NCBI RefSeq assembly: GCF_013283195.1
Contig: NZ_JABEKT010000001.1
Coordinates: forward strand, 1,550,099-1,614,098
Reading direction: 5' to 3'
DNA: 64,000 nt
From: Ensifer adhaerens
Lineage (GTDB): Bacteria > Pseudomonadota > Alphaproteobacteria > Rhizobiales > Rhizobiaceae
Below, in pieces: positions 1-9,804 of the stretch. The notes beneath the pieces were generated by a model. It was not told the origin of the DNA and ran no database searches. It saw only the letters and a program-made list of their open reading frames with translations. How positions within the stretch are numbered: position 1 is the stretch's first letter; the number at the start of each line of letters is the position of its first letter. The position numbers and the translations under genes were made by a program.

Positions 1-237
1 CAGCCGCGCGAGTTCCGGCTGCTCGAATATCTGATGAAGAACGCCGGCCAGGTCGTGACCAGAACCATGCTGCTCGAAAACGTCTGGGACTATCACTTCG
101 ATCCGCAGACCAATGTCATCGACGTGCACGTTTCGCGGCTGCGCTCGAAGATCGAGAAGGATTTCGATCTGCCGCTGCTTCGAACCGTGCGCGGCGCCGG
201 ATACATGATCAAGGATGATCGGACCGCCAGCGCATGA
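1..237 (+). CDS. OmpR-family response regulator, C-terminal part (5' end outside window)
   Basis: The reading frame is open from base 1, so only the last 78 codons of a response regulator are present. They form the second half of an OmpR/PhoB winged-helix DNA-binding domain: REFRLLEYLM (helix 1), the recognition-helix region around NVIDVHVSRLRSKIEK and the C-terminal wing RTVRGAGYMI. The receiver domain with the phosphorylated Asp must lie to the left. The stop codon overlaps the start of the kinase gene as ATGA at 234-237, so the two are translationally coupled and form a cognate pair. The signal sensed cannot be told from the sequence. Confidence 0.93.
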   Translation, partial: QPREFRLLEYLMKNAGQVVTRTMLLENVWDYHFDPQTNVIDVHVSRLRSKIEKDFDLPLLRTVRGAGYMIKDDRTASA

Positions 238-1640
238 GCAAGCTCGGCGTCCTGTTCCGGACGACCGCCGTCCGGTTGTCCGCGCTCTATCTGATCCTTT
301 TTTCGCTCTGCGCCGCGTTTCTCGTCTTTTACGTCACCGGCATGTCCGAGCGTCTATTGCAGCAGCAGACACGCGACGCTGTGACTGCAGAAGTAACCCA
401 GATCGAACAGGTCTATACCCGAGGCGGGATCAATGGTCTCTTGCGTTCGCTTGAGAGACGCGCGCGCCAACCGGGTGCCAATCTCTATGTGATCGCCGGG
501 CCGAGCGGCGAAATCCTTGCCGGCAACGTGGCGAGCCTTGAGCCAGGCCTTCTCGATCGCGAAGGCTGGACGGAGAAGCCGTTCGCCTATCAGCGCTATA
601 CCGACGAGACCCGCAAGGACAGCCACGTGGCGCTTGCCCATGTGCTGATGCTCGACAACGGCCTGCGCATCCTCGTCGGCCGTGACCTCCAGGAACCGCA
701 GAAGTTCCGTGCCCTCGTGCGCCAGGCGTTGATGGTGGCGCTCGGCATCATGGGCCTTGGTGCGCTCATTATCTGGTTTGCCATCGGCCGCAATGCGCTG
801 AAGCGCATCGACCGCATGTCGGAGGCGAGCACCAAGATCATGGCAGGCGACCTGTCGCAGCGTCTGCCGACGAGCGGCTCAGGCGACGAATTCGACCGGC
901 TTTCCGAATCGTTGAACGCGATGCTCGGACGCATAGAGAAGCTGAACGAAGGCCTGCGCCAGGTTTCGGACAACATTGCCCACGACTTGAAGACGCCGCT
1001 GACGCGGCTGCGCAACAAGGCGGAGGCGGCACTGGCGCGCAAGGGCACAAGTCAGCGTGGTGCGCTTGAAGAAATCATTGGCGAGTCTGATCAGCTGATC
1101 CGCACCTTCAATGCGCTCCTGATGATCTCGCGTGTCGAAGCGGGCTCTGCCGCTGCCGAGATGAGCGAAGTCGACCTTTCGCAGATCGTGTCGGACTGCG
1201 TCGAACTCTATGAGCCGGTCGCGGAAGATGTCGGCCTGAGGCTCGAAGCGGATGTCGCGCCGGGCACGGTCATTTCCGGCAACCGCGAGCTTGTCGGCCA
1301 GGCGCTCGGCAACCTCCTGGACAACGCGATCAAGTACGCTGAAGCTGGCGCCGATCCGCTGATCAAGGTCTCGCTCGGCAGGCGCGACGGCAAGGTCATT
1401 CTTTCGGTTGCCGACCACGGCCCGGGTGTTCCCGAGGAAAAGCGCGAGGAAGTCGTCAAGCGTTTTGTCCGGCTGGACGAGAGCCGCTCCAAGCCGGGCA
1501 CCGGCCTCGGACTGTCGCTTGTGGAAGCCGTGATGGAGATGCACCATGGCGCATTGAATCTTGCCGTAACCGATCCCGACGGCGCCGATAACGGCAAGGG
1601 TCTGACGGTACACATGGTTTTCCCGGCGCCCGCGACCTGA
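234..1640 (+). CDS. HAMP-domain sensor histidine kinase
   Basis: Class I membrane sensor kinase of 468 residues. A first membrane helix lies near residues 13-35, a periplasmic sensor of about 125 residues follows, then a second helix near 163-185 and a HAMP linker to about 238. The dimerisation/phosphoacceptor motif NIAHDLKTPLTRLRN has its phosphorylated His near residue 250. The ATPase domain shows the N box (GNLLDNAIKYA), G1 (DHGPGVP), an F box (VKRFVRLD) and G2 (GTGLGLSL). It overlaps the upstream regulator gene by 4 nt and presumably phosphorylates it. No known sensor domain is recognisable in the periplasmic loop, so the stimulus is unknown. glnE follows after a 34-base gap. Confidence 0.93.
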   Translation: MSKLGVLFRTTAVRLSALYLILFSLCAAFLVFYVTGMSERLLQQQTRDAVTAEVTQIEQVYTRGGINGLLRSLERRARQPGANLYVIAGPSGEILAGNVASLEPGLLDREGWTEKPFAYQRYTDETRKDSHVALAHVLMLDNGLRILVGRDLQEPQKFRALVRQALMVALGIMGLGALIIWFAIGRNALKRIDRMSEASTKIMAGDLSQRLPTSGSGDEFDRLSESLNAMLGRIEKLNEGLRQVSDNIAHDLKTPLTRLRNKAEAALARKGTSQRGALEEIIGESDQLIRTFNALLMISRVEAGSAAAEMSEVDLSQIVSDCVELYEPVAEDVGLRLEADVAPGTVISGNRELVGQALGNLLDNAIKYAEAGADPLIKVSLGRRDGKVILSVADHGPGVPEEKREEVVKRFVRLDESRSKPGTGLGLSLVEAVMEMHHGALNLAVTDPDGADNGKGLTVHMVFPAPAT

Positions 1641-1674
1641 TAGACCGGTTTGCGGAGAACAGGGGGAAAACGGC

Positions 1675-4632
1675 ATGCAGGATACGATGGCAGCGCACTG
1701 GTGGGGCATGGAGACGGCGCCGATCAAACCGGCGAGCCAGGCCGACGCCAAATCCGCGCTGTCGGTACTGAAGGACATGGCCAAGGGCCATGATCGGATC
1801 AGCCGCCTGCTGGCATCCGAAACGCCGTTCAAGGCTTTCGTCGTCTCTGCCTTTGCCCTGTCGCCGTTCCTGCGCGACACCGGTGGCAGTCAGCCCGGCA
1901 TACTCGAACAGATCTTGACCGAACCGCTGCCGCAATTTCTTGCCGAAAGGGTTCGGCGAGCGCGAGACGCCTGGGCGCCGGCAGAGCCGGGCGTGGCGCT
2001 CCCCGACACCGAGGTCATGACGCGACTTCGAAAGGCCAAGCGCGAGCTTGCTTTTGCCGTGGCGCTGGCTGATCTCTCCCGACACTTCGACGGTCGCGAG
2101 ACGACGCGCTGGCTGAGCGAATTTGCCGGTGCTGCGGTTTCTGCCACGATCGACCATCTGCTGCTGAGCGGCCACCAGGCGGGAAAGCTTGCACTCAAGG
2201 ATGTGACTGCCCCCAGCGAAGGTTCCGGCGTCGTCGTTCTCGGCATGGGCAAGCTCGGCGCCTTTGAGCTCAATTATTCCTCCGACATCGATCTCGTGGT
2301 GTTCTACGATCCGCAGTCCGGCATCGTCGTCGATCGCGACGACGCGTCCGAGACCTTCGGCCGGCTGCTGCGACGCCTCATCCGCATCCTCCAGGAGCGC
2401 ACCGGCGACGGCTACGTCTTTCGCACAGATTTGCGGCTGCGTCCGGATCCCGGCTCGACTCCACTCGCGATCCCCGTCGAGGCGGCCATGCTCTATTACG
2501 AGGGCAGGGGGCAGAACTGGGAGCGCGCCGCCTTCATCAAGGCGCGTCCCGTTGCCGGTGACATCGCTGCTGGCGATGCATTCTTGAAAGAACTGACGCC
2601 GTTCGTTTTCCGCAAGTACCTCGACTATGCGGCAATTGCCGACATCCATTCAATCAAGCGGCAGATCCACGCGCACAAGGGCCACGGCGAGATTGCGGTC
2701 AAGGGGCACAATATCAAGCTCGGTCGCGGCGGCATCCGCGAGATCGAGTTCTTCGTTCAGACGCAGCAACTGATCGCCGGCGGGCGCATGCCCGATCTGC
2801 GGCTGAAGGCAACCGAGCCGATGCTGCGCGCGCTGGTCAAGGCCGGCTGGATCGACGAGACGACGGCAGATGAACTGGTCGAGGCCTACTGGTTCCTGCG
2901 CGATGTCGAACACCGGATCCAGATGGTGCGCGACGAACAGACCCATGTGTTACCGGAGACAGAGGCGGAGCTGAAGCGCATCGCCTTCATGCTCGGTTTC
3001 GAGGACACGGCCAGCTTTTCAAAGGACCTGTCAAAGGTCCTGCGTACCGTCGAGCGACGCTACGCCCAGCTCTTCGAGCAGGAGGCGAAGCTTTCGAGCG
3101 AGACCGGCAATCTGGTCTTCACCGGCCAGCGTGACGATCCCGATACGCTCGAGACCCTGAGGAAGCTCGGTTTCCAGCGGCCCTCCGACATCTCGCACAC
3201 GATCCGCACCTGGCATTACGGCCGCTACCGCGCGACGCAGTCGGTGGAAGCGCGCGAGCGTCTGACGGAACTGACGCCACAGCTCCTGCGCGTTTTCGGC
3301 GAGAGCCGGCGCGCCGACGAAGCACTCTTGCGTTTCGATCACTTCATTTCCGGTCTGCCAGCCGGCATCCAGCTGTTTTCACTGCTCGGCAACAATCCGC
3401 GGCTCCTGTCGCTGATCGTCAACATCATGTCGTCTGCGCCGCGGCTGGCCGAGATCATCGCGGCGCGGCCACATGTGTTCGACGGCATGCTCGATCCCGG
3501 CCTCCTGGCGGAGTTGCCGACCAGGGACTATCTGGCGCCGCGCATCGCCAACTTCGTTTCCGGCGCCCGTCACTATGAAGAAGTGCTCGACCGGCTGCGC
3601 ATCATCGCTGCTGAACAGCGTTTCCTGATCGGAATTCGCCTGTTGACGGGCTCCATCTCTGGTGCGCAGGCGGGCCGGGCCTTTACCGATCTTGCCGACC
3701 TGATCATCGCTGCGGCGGTGGACGCGGTGCTGGCAGAGGTGCGTTCGGTCCACGGCGATTTTCCGGGCGGGCGCATTGTTGTCGTCGGCATGGGCAAGCT
3801 CGGCAGCCACGAGCTGACGGCGGGCTCTGACGTCGATCTGATCCTGCTCTACGACTATGACGACGCTGCCACGGAATCGGACGGCGGCAAGCCGCTCGAT
3901 CCGATGCGCTATTTCACCCGGCTGACCCAGCGCCTGATCGCAGCCCTCTCGGCGCCGACCGCCGAAGGTGTGCTCTATGAGGTCGACATGCGGCTCCGGC
4001 CATCCGGCAACAAGGGGCCGGTCGCCACCCGCATCAATGCCTTTGCCAAGTATCAGCGCGAAGAAGCCTGGACCTGGGAGCATCTGGCGTTGACGCGGGC
4101 GCGCTGTATCTGCGGTGACGACAGCCTGAAGGCGCAAGCCGACGCCATCTTCGCCGAAGTGCTCGGCCAGAAGCGCGATGTTGCCAAAGTCAGCGCCGAC
4201 GTGATCTCGATGCGCGAGATGATCGACAGCGAGAAGCCGCCAAACGACATCTGGGATTTCAAGCTGATCCCCGGCGGTCTTGTCGATATCGAGTTCATCG
4301 CGCAATACTTGGCGCTGATTGCACCCACCAAGGGCGTGCCACCGCTTGAAGCCGGCGCCCATACGGCCGATGCCTTGAGGGTGCTTGGTGGTGCGATGAT
4401 GAATCCGAACGATGTCGATACCACGATAGAAGCGCTGGGCCTCTTCACCGAGCTGTCGCAGATCGTGCGGCTGTGCATCGAGGGAGAGTTCGACCCGAAG
4501 GAGGCGCCGGCCGGTCTCGTCGACCTCGTCTGCCGTGCCGGAGACTATCCCGACCTGAAGACGCTGGAGGCCGATATCAAGCGGCTGTCGAAGGCCGTCA
4601 GGCGAATTTTTCAGTCTGTGGTTTCGGGATAG
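1675..4632 (+). CDS. glnE: Bifunctional glutamine synthetase adenylyltransferase/deadenylase
   Basis: GlnE adenylylates glutamine synthetase when nitrogen is plentiful and removes AMP when nitrogen is scarce, under PII control. The 985-residue length fits the family. Two nucleotidyltransferase domains are visible. The N-terminal deadenylase has GMGKLG near residue 190 and the metal-binding SDID pair at about D204/D206. The C-terminal adenylylase has GMGKLG near 705 and SDVD at about D719/D721. Start at ATG 1675 is supported by an AGGGGG ribosome binding site 8 bases upstream. The 3' end overlaps the convergent PleC-like gene by 22 bases. No defect is seen, and both metal-binding Asp pairs are present. 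Confidence 0.97.
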   Translation: MQDTMAAHWWGMETAPIKPASQADAKSALSVLKDMAKGHDRISRLLASETPFKAFVVSAFALSPFLRDTGGSQPGILEQILTEPLPQFLAERVRRARDAWAPAEPGVALPDTEVMTRLRKAKRELAFAVALADLSRHFDGRETTRWLSEFAGAAVSATIDHLLLSGHQAGKLALKDVTAPSEGSGVVVLGMGKLGAFELNYSSDIDLVVFYDPQSGIVVDRDDASETFGRLLRRLIRILQERTGDGYVFRTDLRLRPDPGSTPLAIPVEAAMLYYEGRGQNWERAAFIKARPVAGDIAAGDAFLKELTPFVFRKYLDYAAIADIHSIKRQIHAHKGHGEIAVKGHNIKLGRGGIREIEFFVQTQQLIAGGRMPDLRLKATEPMLRALVKAGWIDETTADELVEAYWFLRDVEHRIQMVRDEQTHVLPETEAELKRIAFMLGFEDTASFSKDLSKVLRTVERRYAQLFEQEAKLSSETGNLVFTGQRDDPDTLETLRKLGFQRPSDISHTIRTWHYGRYRATQSVEARERLTELTPQLLRVFGESRRADEALLRFDHFISGLPAGIQLFSLLGNNPRLLSLIVNIMSSAPRLAEIIAARPHVFDGMLDPGLLAELPTRDYLAPRIANFVSGARHYEEVLDRLRIIAAEQRFLIGIRLLTGSISGAQAGRAFTDLADLIIAAAVDAVLAEVRSVHGDFPGGRIVVVGMGKLGSHELTAGSDVDLILLYDYDDAATESDGGKPLDPMRYFTRLTQRLIAALSAPTAEGVLYEVDMRLRPSGNKGPVATRINAFAKYQREEAWTWEHLALTRARCICGDDSLKAQADAIFAEVLGQKRDVAKVSADVISMREMIDSEKPPNDIWDFKLIPGGLVDIEFIAQYLALIAPTKGVPPLEAGAHTADALRVLGGAMMNPNDVDTTIEALGLFTELSQIVRLCIEGEFDPKEAPAGLVDLVCRAGDYPDLKTLEADIKRLSKAVRRIFQSVVSG

Positions 4633-6971
4633 GGCTGCGGGTCGCTTTCGCGATCGGGCATGCGCAGAGAAATGATCGTGCCGACGTTCTCGGCGGAATG
4701 GATCTTCATCGTTCCGCCGTGAAGGCGCGTCAACGAGCGGGAGATGGCAAGCCCGAGGCCGGAGCCGCCCTTGCTCTTGGCATACTGGCTTTGCACCTGC
4801 TCGAAGGGCTGGCCGATCTTCTGCAGGGCGTCGCGCGGGATGCCGATGCCGGAGTCTGCGATCGTCAGCGTCACCGCCCCGGTGACCTTGCGGGCGCGCA
4901 ACGAAATGCGCCCGCCTTCATTGGTGAACTTGACCGCGTTCGACAGGAGGTTGAGCAGCACCTGCTTCATCGCCCGACGATCCGCGACCACGGTCAGGCC
5001 CGAAGCGATATGCTGCACCACATGGATGTTCTTCTGCTGCGCCGGGATCGTGGTGAAGCGGATCGTCTCCTCGATCAGCGGTGCGAGATCGATCGTCTCG
5101 CGGCTGATGCGCATATGGCCCGCCTCGATCTTCGACATGTCCAGGATGTCGTTGATCACGTTCAGGAGGTGTTTGCCGCTCTCGTGGATGTCGCGCGAGT
5201 ACTCATCGTACTTCTCGGAGCCGAGCGGCCCGAACATCTGGGTCTGCAGGATCTCCGAAAAGCCGAGAATGGCGTTGAGCGGGGTCCTCAGCTCATGGGA
5301 CATGTTGGCCAGGAATTCCGACTTGGCGCGGTTTGCTGCCTCGGCGCGTTCCTTCTCCGCCTGGTAGTTGGCGTTGGCGATCGAAAGCTCCGTCTTCTGC
5401 CTTTCCAGCGTCATGCGCGAGGCTGAGAGATCGCCGATGGTCGCCATCAGCCGGCGCTCGGATTCGCGCAGCCGCACCTGGTGCCGCTTCAGAAGCGTGA
5501 TGTCGGTGCCGACAGAAACGAGGCCGCCGTCGCGCGTGCGCCGTTCGTTGATCTGCAGCCAGCGCTCGTCGGCGAGCTGCACTTCCGTTGTTTGCGAGTG
5601 GTTGCTCCGGTCCGGATCAGCGATGCGGCGCTCAACCACCGGACGGGCTGCCGCCGCGTGAACGGCGATGCGTTCCGTGCCCGGCACCAGCACGTGGTCC
5701 GGCAGCTTGTAGGCTTCCTGGTAGTGCGTGTTGCACATGACCAGCCGGTCCTGCTTGTCCCAGAGAACGAAGGCTTCGGACGTGCATTCGATCGCATCGG
5801 CCAGGCGCTGGTCAGCTTCCGCGTAACGCTGGGCCAGGCGATGCTGTTCGGTGACGTCCATGGCGATGCCGATGAGATGGGCGCGGCCGGAAACGGTGCG
5901 GATGATCTCGGCGCGGGCGCGCAGCCAGACATAGTGGCCGTCCGCATGGCGCATGCGGAACACCTGGTCGATCTGGCGTGCATCGCCGCGGGCGATCGTG
6001 CGGGCAACGCCATAGATCCCGCGATCATCGGGATGCATCAGCCGTGCGGCGTCGCCGAAGGACAACACGCTGCTTTCGCCGGGCATGCCCAGCATTTCGT
6101 ACATCGACCGCGACCAGAACAGCCGTCGGTTGGCAAGGTCGAAATCCCAGAGGCCGCAGCGGCCGCGCGATAGCGCGGTCTCTACCCGCAGGTTCGATTC
6201 GACAAACACCGAGTCGGCGTCGCGGGCCCGTTTGGCCTGGATGTAGTAGGCATAAAGGACCACCAGCAGGATCGCCGAAATGCCGGCAAACAGTGTCACA
6301 TTAAGCGACACCTCGTCGCGCCACGCCGTTTCCAGCTGGGTCACCGGCGTTGCTGCCAGGATGACGCCGGCCGCTTCCGGCAGCTGCGCCAAGGCGACGA
6401 TATGGTCGATGCCGTCGATGGCCGTCTTCATGATGCTGGAATGTTCGCCGTAATACTGCAGCGTGGCGATATCTGGTGCCACCGAGGCAAGTGTCCGGCC
6501 GATCAGCGGCACGCCATCCGGCGTGCTGGCGAAGATCCGGCCATCCTTGCGCACAGTCAAAAGGAACGTGCCCGGATCGAGCATGGTGGTGGGCAAGTAC
6601 TGGGTCAGGCGCTGCTCAGCGTCCCAACGGCGGCCCTCGTCAAACAGCGTCATGCCGTCGGCCTGAAACGCTGCGACAGCGGTGGCGGCTGCGAGACCGA
6701 CGGTCTGGCGCGAGCTGTCCTCCATCCTGCTGTGTTCGTCCATGATGCCGGACATGCGCGAAACCGCGACGATAATTAGGAATGCGATGATGAGGATCGG
6801 GATGGAACGCTTGAGAATAGGCTCCGCGCTCGCCAGACGCTGCGACGTCGGCTCGGCGAAAATCTTCGCCTGCGAGATGAACTCGCTTTCCAGGCCGGCA
6901 AAGCCTGGAAACCTGAGTCGCAACCGCCCGTCGGCTGCGCTCGCTGGTCGCGCGTCCGCCATCTTACCCAA
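4611..6971 (-). CDS. pleC: PleC/DivJ-family PAS sensor histidine kinase
   Basis: Membrane-bound hybrid-free kinase of up to 786 residues. Two membrane helices (about 52-70 and 228-246) flank a periplasmic region, followed by two PAS domains (about 265-375 and 390-500), a coiled segment, HisKA and HATPase. The HisKA core (SHELRTPLNAILGFSE, His near 559) is followed by MFGPLGSEKYDEYSRDI, which is characteristic of the PleC/DivJ/PdhS kinases acting on DivK in alphaproteobacterial cell-cycle control. N, G1 and G2 boxes are intact (LLNLLSNAVKFT, DSGIGIP, GSGLGLAI). The choice of PleC over DivJ/PdhS rests on recalled glnE-pleC adjacency in Sinorhizobium. A TTG at 6971 has AGAGGG 7 bases upstream; ATG 6962 is the alternative. 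Confidence 0.8.
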   Translation of the reverse strand: MGKMADARPASAADGRLRLRFPGFAGLESEFISQAKIFAEPTSQRLASAEPILKRSIPILIIAFLIIVAVSRMSGIMDEHSRMEDSSRQTVGLAAATAVAAFQADGMTLFDEGRRWDAEQRLTQYLPTTMLDPGTFLLTVRKDGRIFASTPDGVPLIGRTLASVAPDIATLQYYGEHSSIMKTAIDGIDHIVALAQLPEAAGVILAATPVTQLETAWRDEVSLNVTLFAGISAILLVVLYAYYIQAKRARDADSVFVESNLRVETALSRGRCGLWDFDLANRRLFWSRSMYEMLGMPGESSVLSFGDAARLMHPDDRGIYGVARTIARGDARQIDQVFRMRHADGHYVWLRARAEIIRTVSGRAHLIGIAMDVTEQHRLAQRYAEADQRLADAIECTSEAFVLWDKQDRLVMCNTHYQEAYKLPDHVLVPGTERIAVHAAAARPVVERRIADPDRSNHSQTTEVQLADERWLQINERRTRDGGLVSVGTDITLLKRHQVRLRESERRLMATIGDLSASRMTLERQKTELSIANANYQAEKERAEAANRAKSEFLANMSHELRTPLNAILGFSEILQTQMFGPLGSEKYDEYSRDIHESGKHLLNVINDILDMSKIEAGHMRISRETIDLAPLIEETIRFTTIPAQQKNIHVVQHIASGLTVVADRRAMKQVLLNLLSNAVKFTNEGGRISLRARKVTGAVTLTIADSGIGIPRDALQKIGQPFEQVQSQYAKSKGGSGLGLAISRSLTRLHGGTMKIHSAENVGTIISLRMPDRESDPQPYPETTD

Positions 6972-7069
6972 TGTGAAACCCTCTGATGATTCGGCGCGCC
7001 GCTCGCCCGAATCTGACTCAATGAATCACAGGGCGATTCGCCTTGTCCAGAGGAAAGGGTAAAGATTTC

Positions 7070-7084
7070 TTAACCATTTCTTAT
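7070..7084. promoter_or_regulatory. CtrA-like box upstream of the PleC-type kinase
   Basis: TTAACCATTTCTTAT has the first CtrA half-site TTAACC and a second half-site TTAT at the correct 7-base spacing (consensus TTAA-N7-TTAA). It lies about 100 bases upstream of the kinase start. A single mismatch and AT-rich surroundings make this a candidate only. Confidence 0.4.
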
Positions 7085-7089
7085 CGTTG

Positions 7090-7128
7090 GAAAATAATAG
7101 GCCGGGTCGCCCAAGCGGCCCGGCCTTT
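7090..7128 (-). terminator. Rho-independent terminator after pepN
   Basis: An 11-bp stem with one G:T pair (7100-7110 with 7115-7125) and a CCAA loop. Read on the minus strand it is followed by a T-rich tail. It lies 28 bases beyond the pepN stop and separates pepN from the co-oriented kinase gene. Confidence 0.8.
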
Positions 7129-7155
7129 CGATAACGGCTGTTTTTCCCAGGCTTT

Positions 7156-9804
7156 TCAGGCCTTGAGCATGCGCTCGACGATGTCGCTGACATCGGCTGA
7201 AAGCTTGGTCGCGCTTACAATTTCCTTCAACGCATTGCGGGCGTGACCGGCGCGCACGTCTTCGAGCGAGCGCCAGGAGCGCATCGAGGTCAGGATGCGC
7301 GCTGCGAGTTGCGGATTGCGCGGATCGATGTCTAGGATCTGCTTGGCGAGGAAACGATACCCCTCGCCATCGGCGCGGTTGAAACCTGTCGGATTGGCGA
7401 AGGCGTAGCTGCCGATCAGCGACCGCACGCGGTTCGGATTGTTACCGTTGAAAAGCGGCTCCGTCATCAGGGTCTTGATGCGATCGAGCGTGCCGGCGCC
7501 CGGGATCGTCGCCTGAACGGCGAACCACTTGTCGATGACGAGCGCGTTGTCGGCAAATCGCTTGCGGAAGGTCGCAAGTGCCTGAGCCGCCTCGGGCGCA
7601 TCCGGGAACCGGTGCGCCAGCAGCGCCAGGGCATGGCTGAGGTCGGTCATGTTGTCGGCGGCTGCAAAGGCTTCCGCCGCCCGCGCCGGATTGTCTTCGC
7701 CATGGACGAGATAGGTGAGGGCGGCGTTGCGCAGAGCGCGGCGTCCGGCACTTTCCGCATCCGGGCTGAAGGCAGCCTTCGACGCCATTTCGTCCGCGAG
7801 CCGAAGGAAGGTTTCGCGTCCGGCAACGGCGATCGCCTTGAGGACCTGCTGCCGGGCGGCATGGATGGCGTCTGGATCGTTGTCGGCGCCGATCTCGCGG
7901 GCGATGTCGGCTTCGCTTGGCAGCGACAGCGCCTGCGACCGGAATGCCGGCTCAAGAGTGTCGTCGGCGGCCGCGCCGATAAGGCCATCGATGAGGGCTC
8001 TTTCGACAGTGACGGATTTGCCAGCACGAACGTCGGCTGTCGCTGATACCAGATTGGCAAGCGCAATGGCGTTGAGCGCCTGCCAACGGGCGAACAGATC
8101 GCTCTCATGCCGGGCGATCAGCGCCAGATCGTCGTCGGACTGCTCGATATGCAGGTTGATCGGGGCAGAAAAGCCCCGGTTGAACGATGGAACCGGGCGC
8201 GAGGTGATACCGGAGAACACCACAGTCTGCTTGCGCTCGGTGAGGTGGAGCACGTCGCCAGTGATATCCGCGCCAGTTACGCTCGAAAGGTCCGCTTCCG
8301 CACCGTCCTCGAGCAGCAGGCCCATGCGCAGCGGAATGTGCATCGGCTCCTTGGCACTTTGCCCAGGCGTCGCCGGCACGGTCTGTTCGAGCGACAGTGT
8401 GAAGGTCTGTTTTGCCGCGTCATAGGCGCCGGAGGCCGTCACCAGCGGTGTGCCTGCCTGATGGTACCAGAGCGAGAACTGGCTGAGATCGCGGCCGCTG
8501 ACTTCAGCGAAGCAGGCGATGAAATCCTCGATCGTCACAGCCTGGCCGTCGTGGCGCTCGAAATAGAGATCCATGCCCTTCGTGAACAGGTCGCGACCGA
8601 GAATGGTCGCGATCATCCGGGTGACTTCGGAGCCCTTCTCATAGACGGTCGTCGTGTAAAAATTGTTGATTTCGCGATACTTCGTCGGCCGGACCGGGTG
8701 GGCGAGGGGGCCCGCATCCTCGGGGAACTGTTCCGATTTCAGGTGCCGGACTTCGGCGATGCGCTTGACGGCGCGCGAGCGCATGTCGGCAGAAAACTCG
8801 TGGTCGCGATATACCGTCAGGCCTTCCTTGAGGCAGAGCTGGAACCAGTCGCGGCAGGTGATGCGGTTGCCGGTCCAGTTGTGGAAGTATTCGTGTGCGA
8901 TGATCGCTTCGATGTTGGCGTAATCGGCGTCGGTCGCTGTTTCCGGGTCGGCCAAAACGTATTTGTCGTTGAAGACGTTGAGCCCCTTGTTCTCCATGGC
9001 GCCCATGTTGAAGTCGGAGACGGCGACGATCATGAAGATGTCCAGATCGTATTCGCGGCCGAAGGCCTCTTCGTCCCACTTCATCGAGCGCTTCAGCGCG
9101 TCCATCGCGTAGGATGCGCGCGGCTCCTTGCCGTGTTCGACGTAGATCTTCAGCGCGACCTCTCGGCCAGACAGGGTGGTGAACGTGTCCTCGACTACGC
9201 CAAGGTCGCCGGCAACCAGCGCAAAGAGATAGCTGGGCTTCGGATGCGGATCGAACCAGGCGGCGAAGTGCCGGCCATCGCCCATGTCGGCGCCGCCGAG
9301 ATAGTTACCGTTGGAAAGCAGCAGCGGCGCGGACTTCTTGTCGGCGATGATGTTGACCGTATAGACGGCGAGAACATCAGGGCGATCCGGGAAATAGGTG
9401 ATGCGGCGGAAGCCTTCCGCCTCGCACTGCGTGCAATAGACTCTGTTGGTGCGGTAGAGACCCATCAGCTTGGTGTTGGTCTCGGGCGAGAGCAACGTGG
9501 TGATGGTGACTTCGAACGGGGCGGCCTCGGGCAGGCCACGGATGGTCAGCGTGTCGTCGGTCACGTCGTAGAGCGTGGCTGCGAGTACTTCCTGGTCGAG
9601 CAGCAGGCCGGTCATGACGAGTTCGTCGCCGTCGAGCACCAGGGGCGCCGATGCGTCGACGCCTTCCCGCCGATGCAGGATCAGCCGCGCTTCGACCTTC
9701 GTTTCCTTCGGGTCTAGTTCGAAGGTCAGATCCACTCTTTCAAGAACGAAGTCGGTCGGCCGGTAGTCTTCCAGATGAATGATCTGGCCAGTATTTGTCC
9801 GCAT
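7156..9804 (-). CDS. pepN: Membrane alanyl aminopeptidase (aminopeptidase N)
   Basis: M1-family zinc aminopeptidase that removes N-terminal residues from peptides in the cytoplasm during protein turnover. The 882-residue length fits bacterial PepN. The substrate-binding exopeptidase motif GAMENKG and the zinc site HEYFHNW (HExxH near residues 304-308, with the downstream Glu in KEGLTVYRD) are all present, and a C-terminal alpha-helical PepN domain follows. An open frame continues 45 codons upstream, but the ATG at 9804 begins the recognisable N terminus (MRTNTGQIIHLEDY). It is transcribed alone and has its own terminator. Confidence 0.96.
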   Translation of the reverse strand: MRTNTGQIIHLEDYRPTDFVLERVDLTFELDPKETKVEARLILHRREGVDASAPLVLDGDELVMTGLLLDQEVLAATLYDVTDDTLTIRGLPEAAPFEVTITTLLSPETNTKLMGLYRTNRVYCTQCEAEGFRRITYFPDRPDVLAVYTVNIIADKKSAPLLLSNGNYLGGADMGDGRHFAAWFDPHPKPSYLFALVAGDLGVVEDTFTTLSGREVALKIYVEHGKEPRASYAMDALKRSMKWDEEAFGREYDLDIFMIVAVSDFNMGAMENKGLNVFNDKYVLADPETATDADYANIEAIIAHEYFHNWTGNRITCRDWFQLCLKEGLTVYRDHEFSADMRSRAVKRIAEVRHLKSEQFPEDAGPLAHPVRPTKYREINNFYTTTVYEKGSEVTRMIATILGRDLFTKGMDLYFERHDGQAVTIEDFIACFAEVSGRDLSQFSLWYHQAGTPLVTASGAYDAAKQTFTLSLEQTVPATPGQSAKEPMHIPLRMGLLLEDGAEADLSSVTGADITGDVLHLTERKQTVVFSGITSRPVPSFNRGFSAPINLHIEQSDDDLALIARHESDLFARWQALNAIALANLVSATADVRAGKSVTVERALIDGLIGAAADDTLEPAFRSQALSLPSEADIAREIGADNDPDAIHAARQQVLKAIAVAGRETFLRLADEMASKAAFSPDAESAGRRALRNAALTYLVHGEDNPARAAEAFAAADNMTDLSHALALLAHRFPDAPEAAQALATFRKRFADNALVIDKWFAVQATIPGAGTLDRIKTLMTEPLFNGNNPNRVRSLIGSYAFANPTGFNRADGEGYRFLAKQILDIDPRNPQLAARILTSMRSWRSLEDVRAGHARNALKEIVSATKLSADVSDIVERMLKA

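Noticed and set aside
8107..9717. Long plus-strand open frame opposite pepN
   Set aside because: Its translation is Arg/Val/Gly-rich with no family pattern, and it lies antisense to an intact M1 peptidase; it is a high-GC shadow frame.
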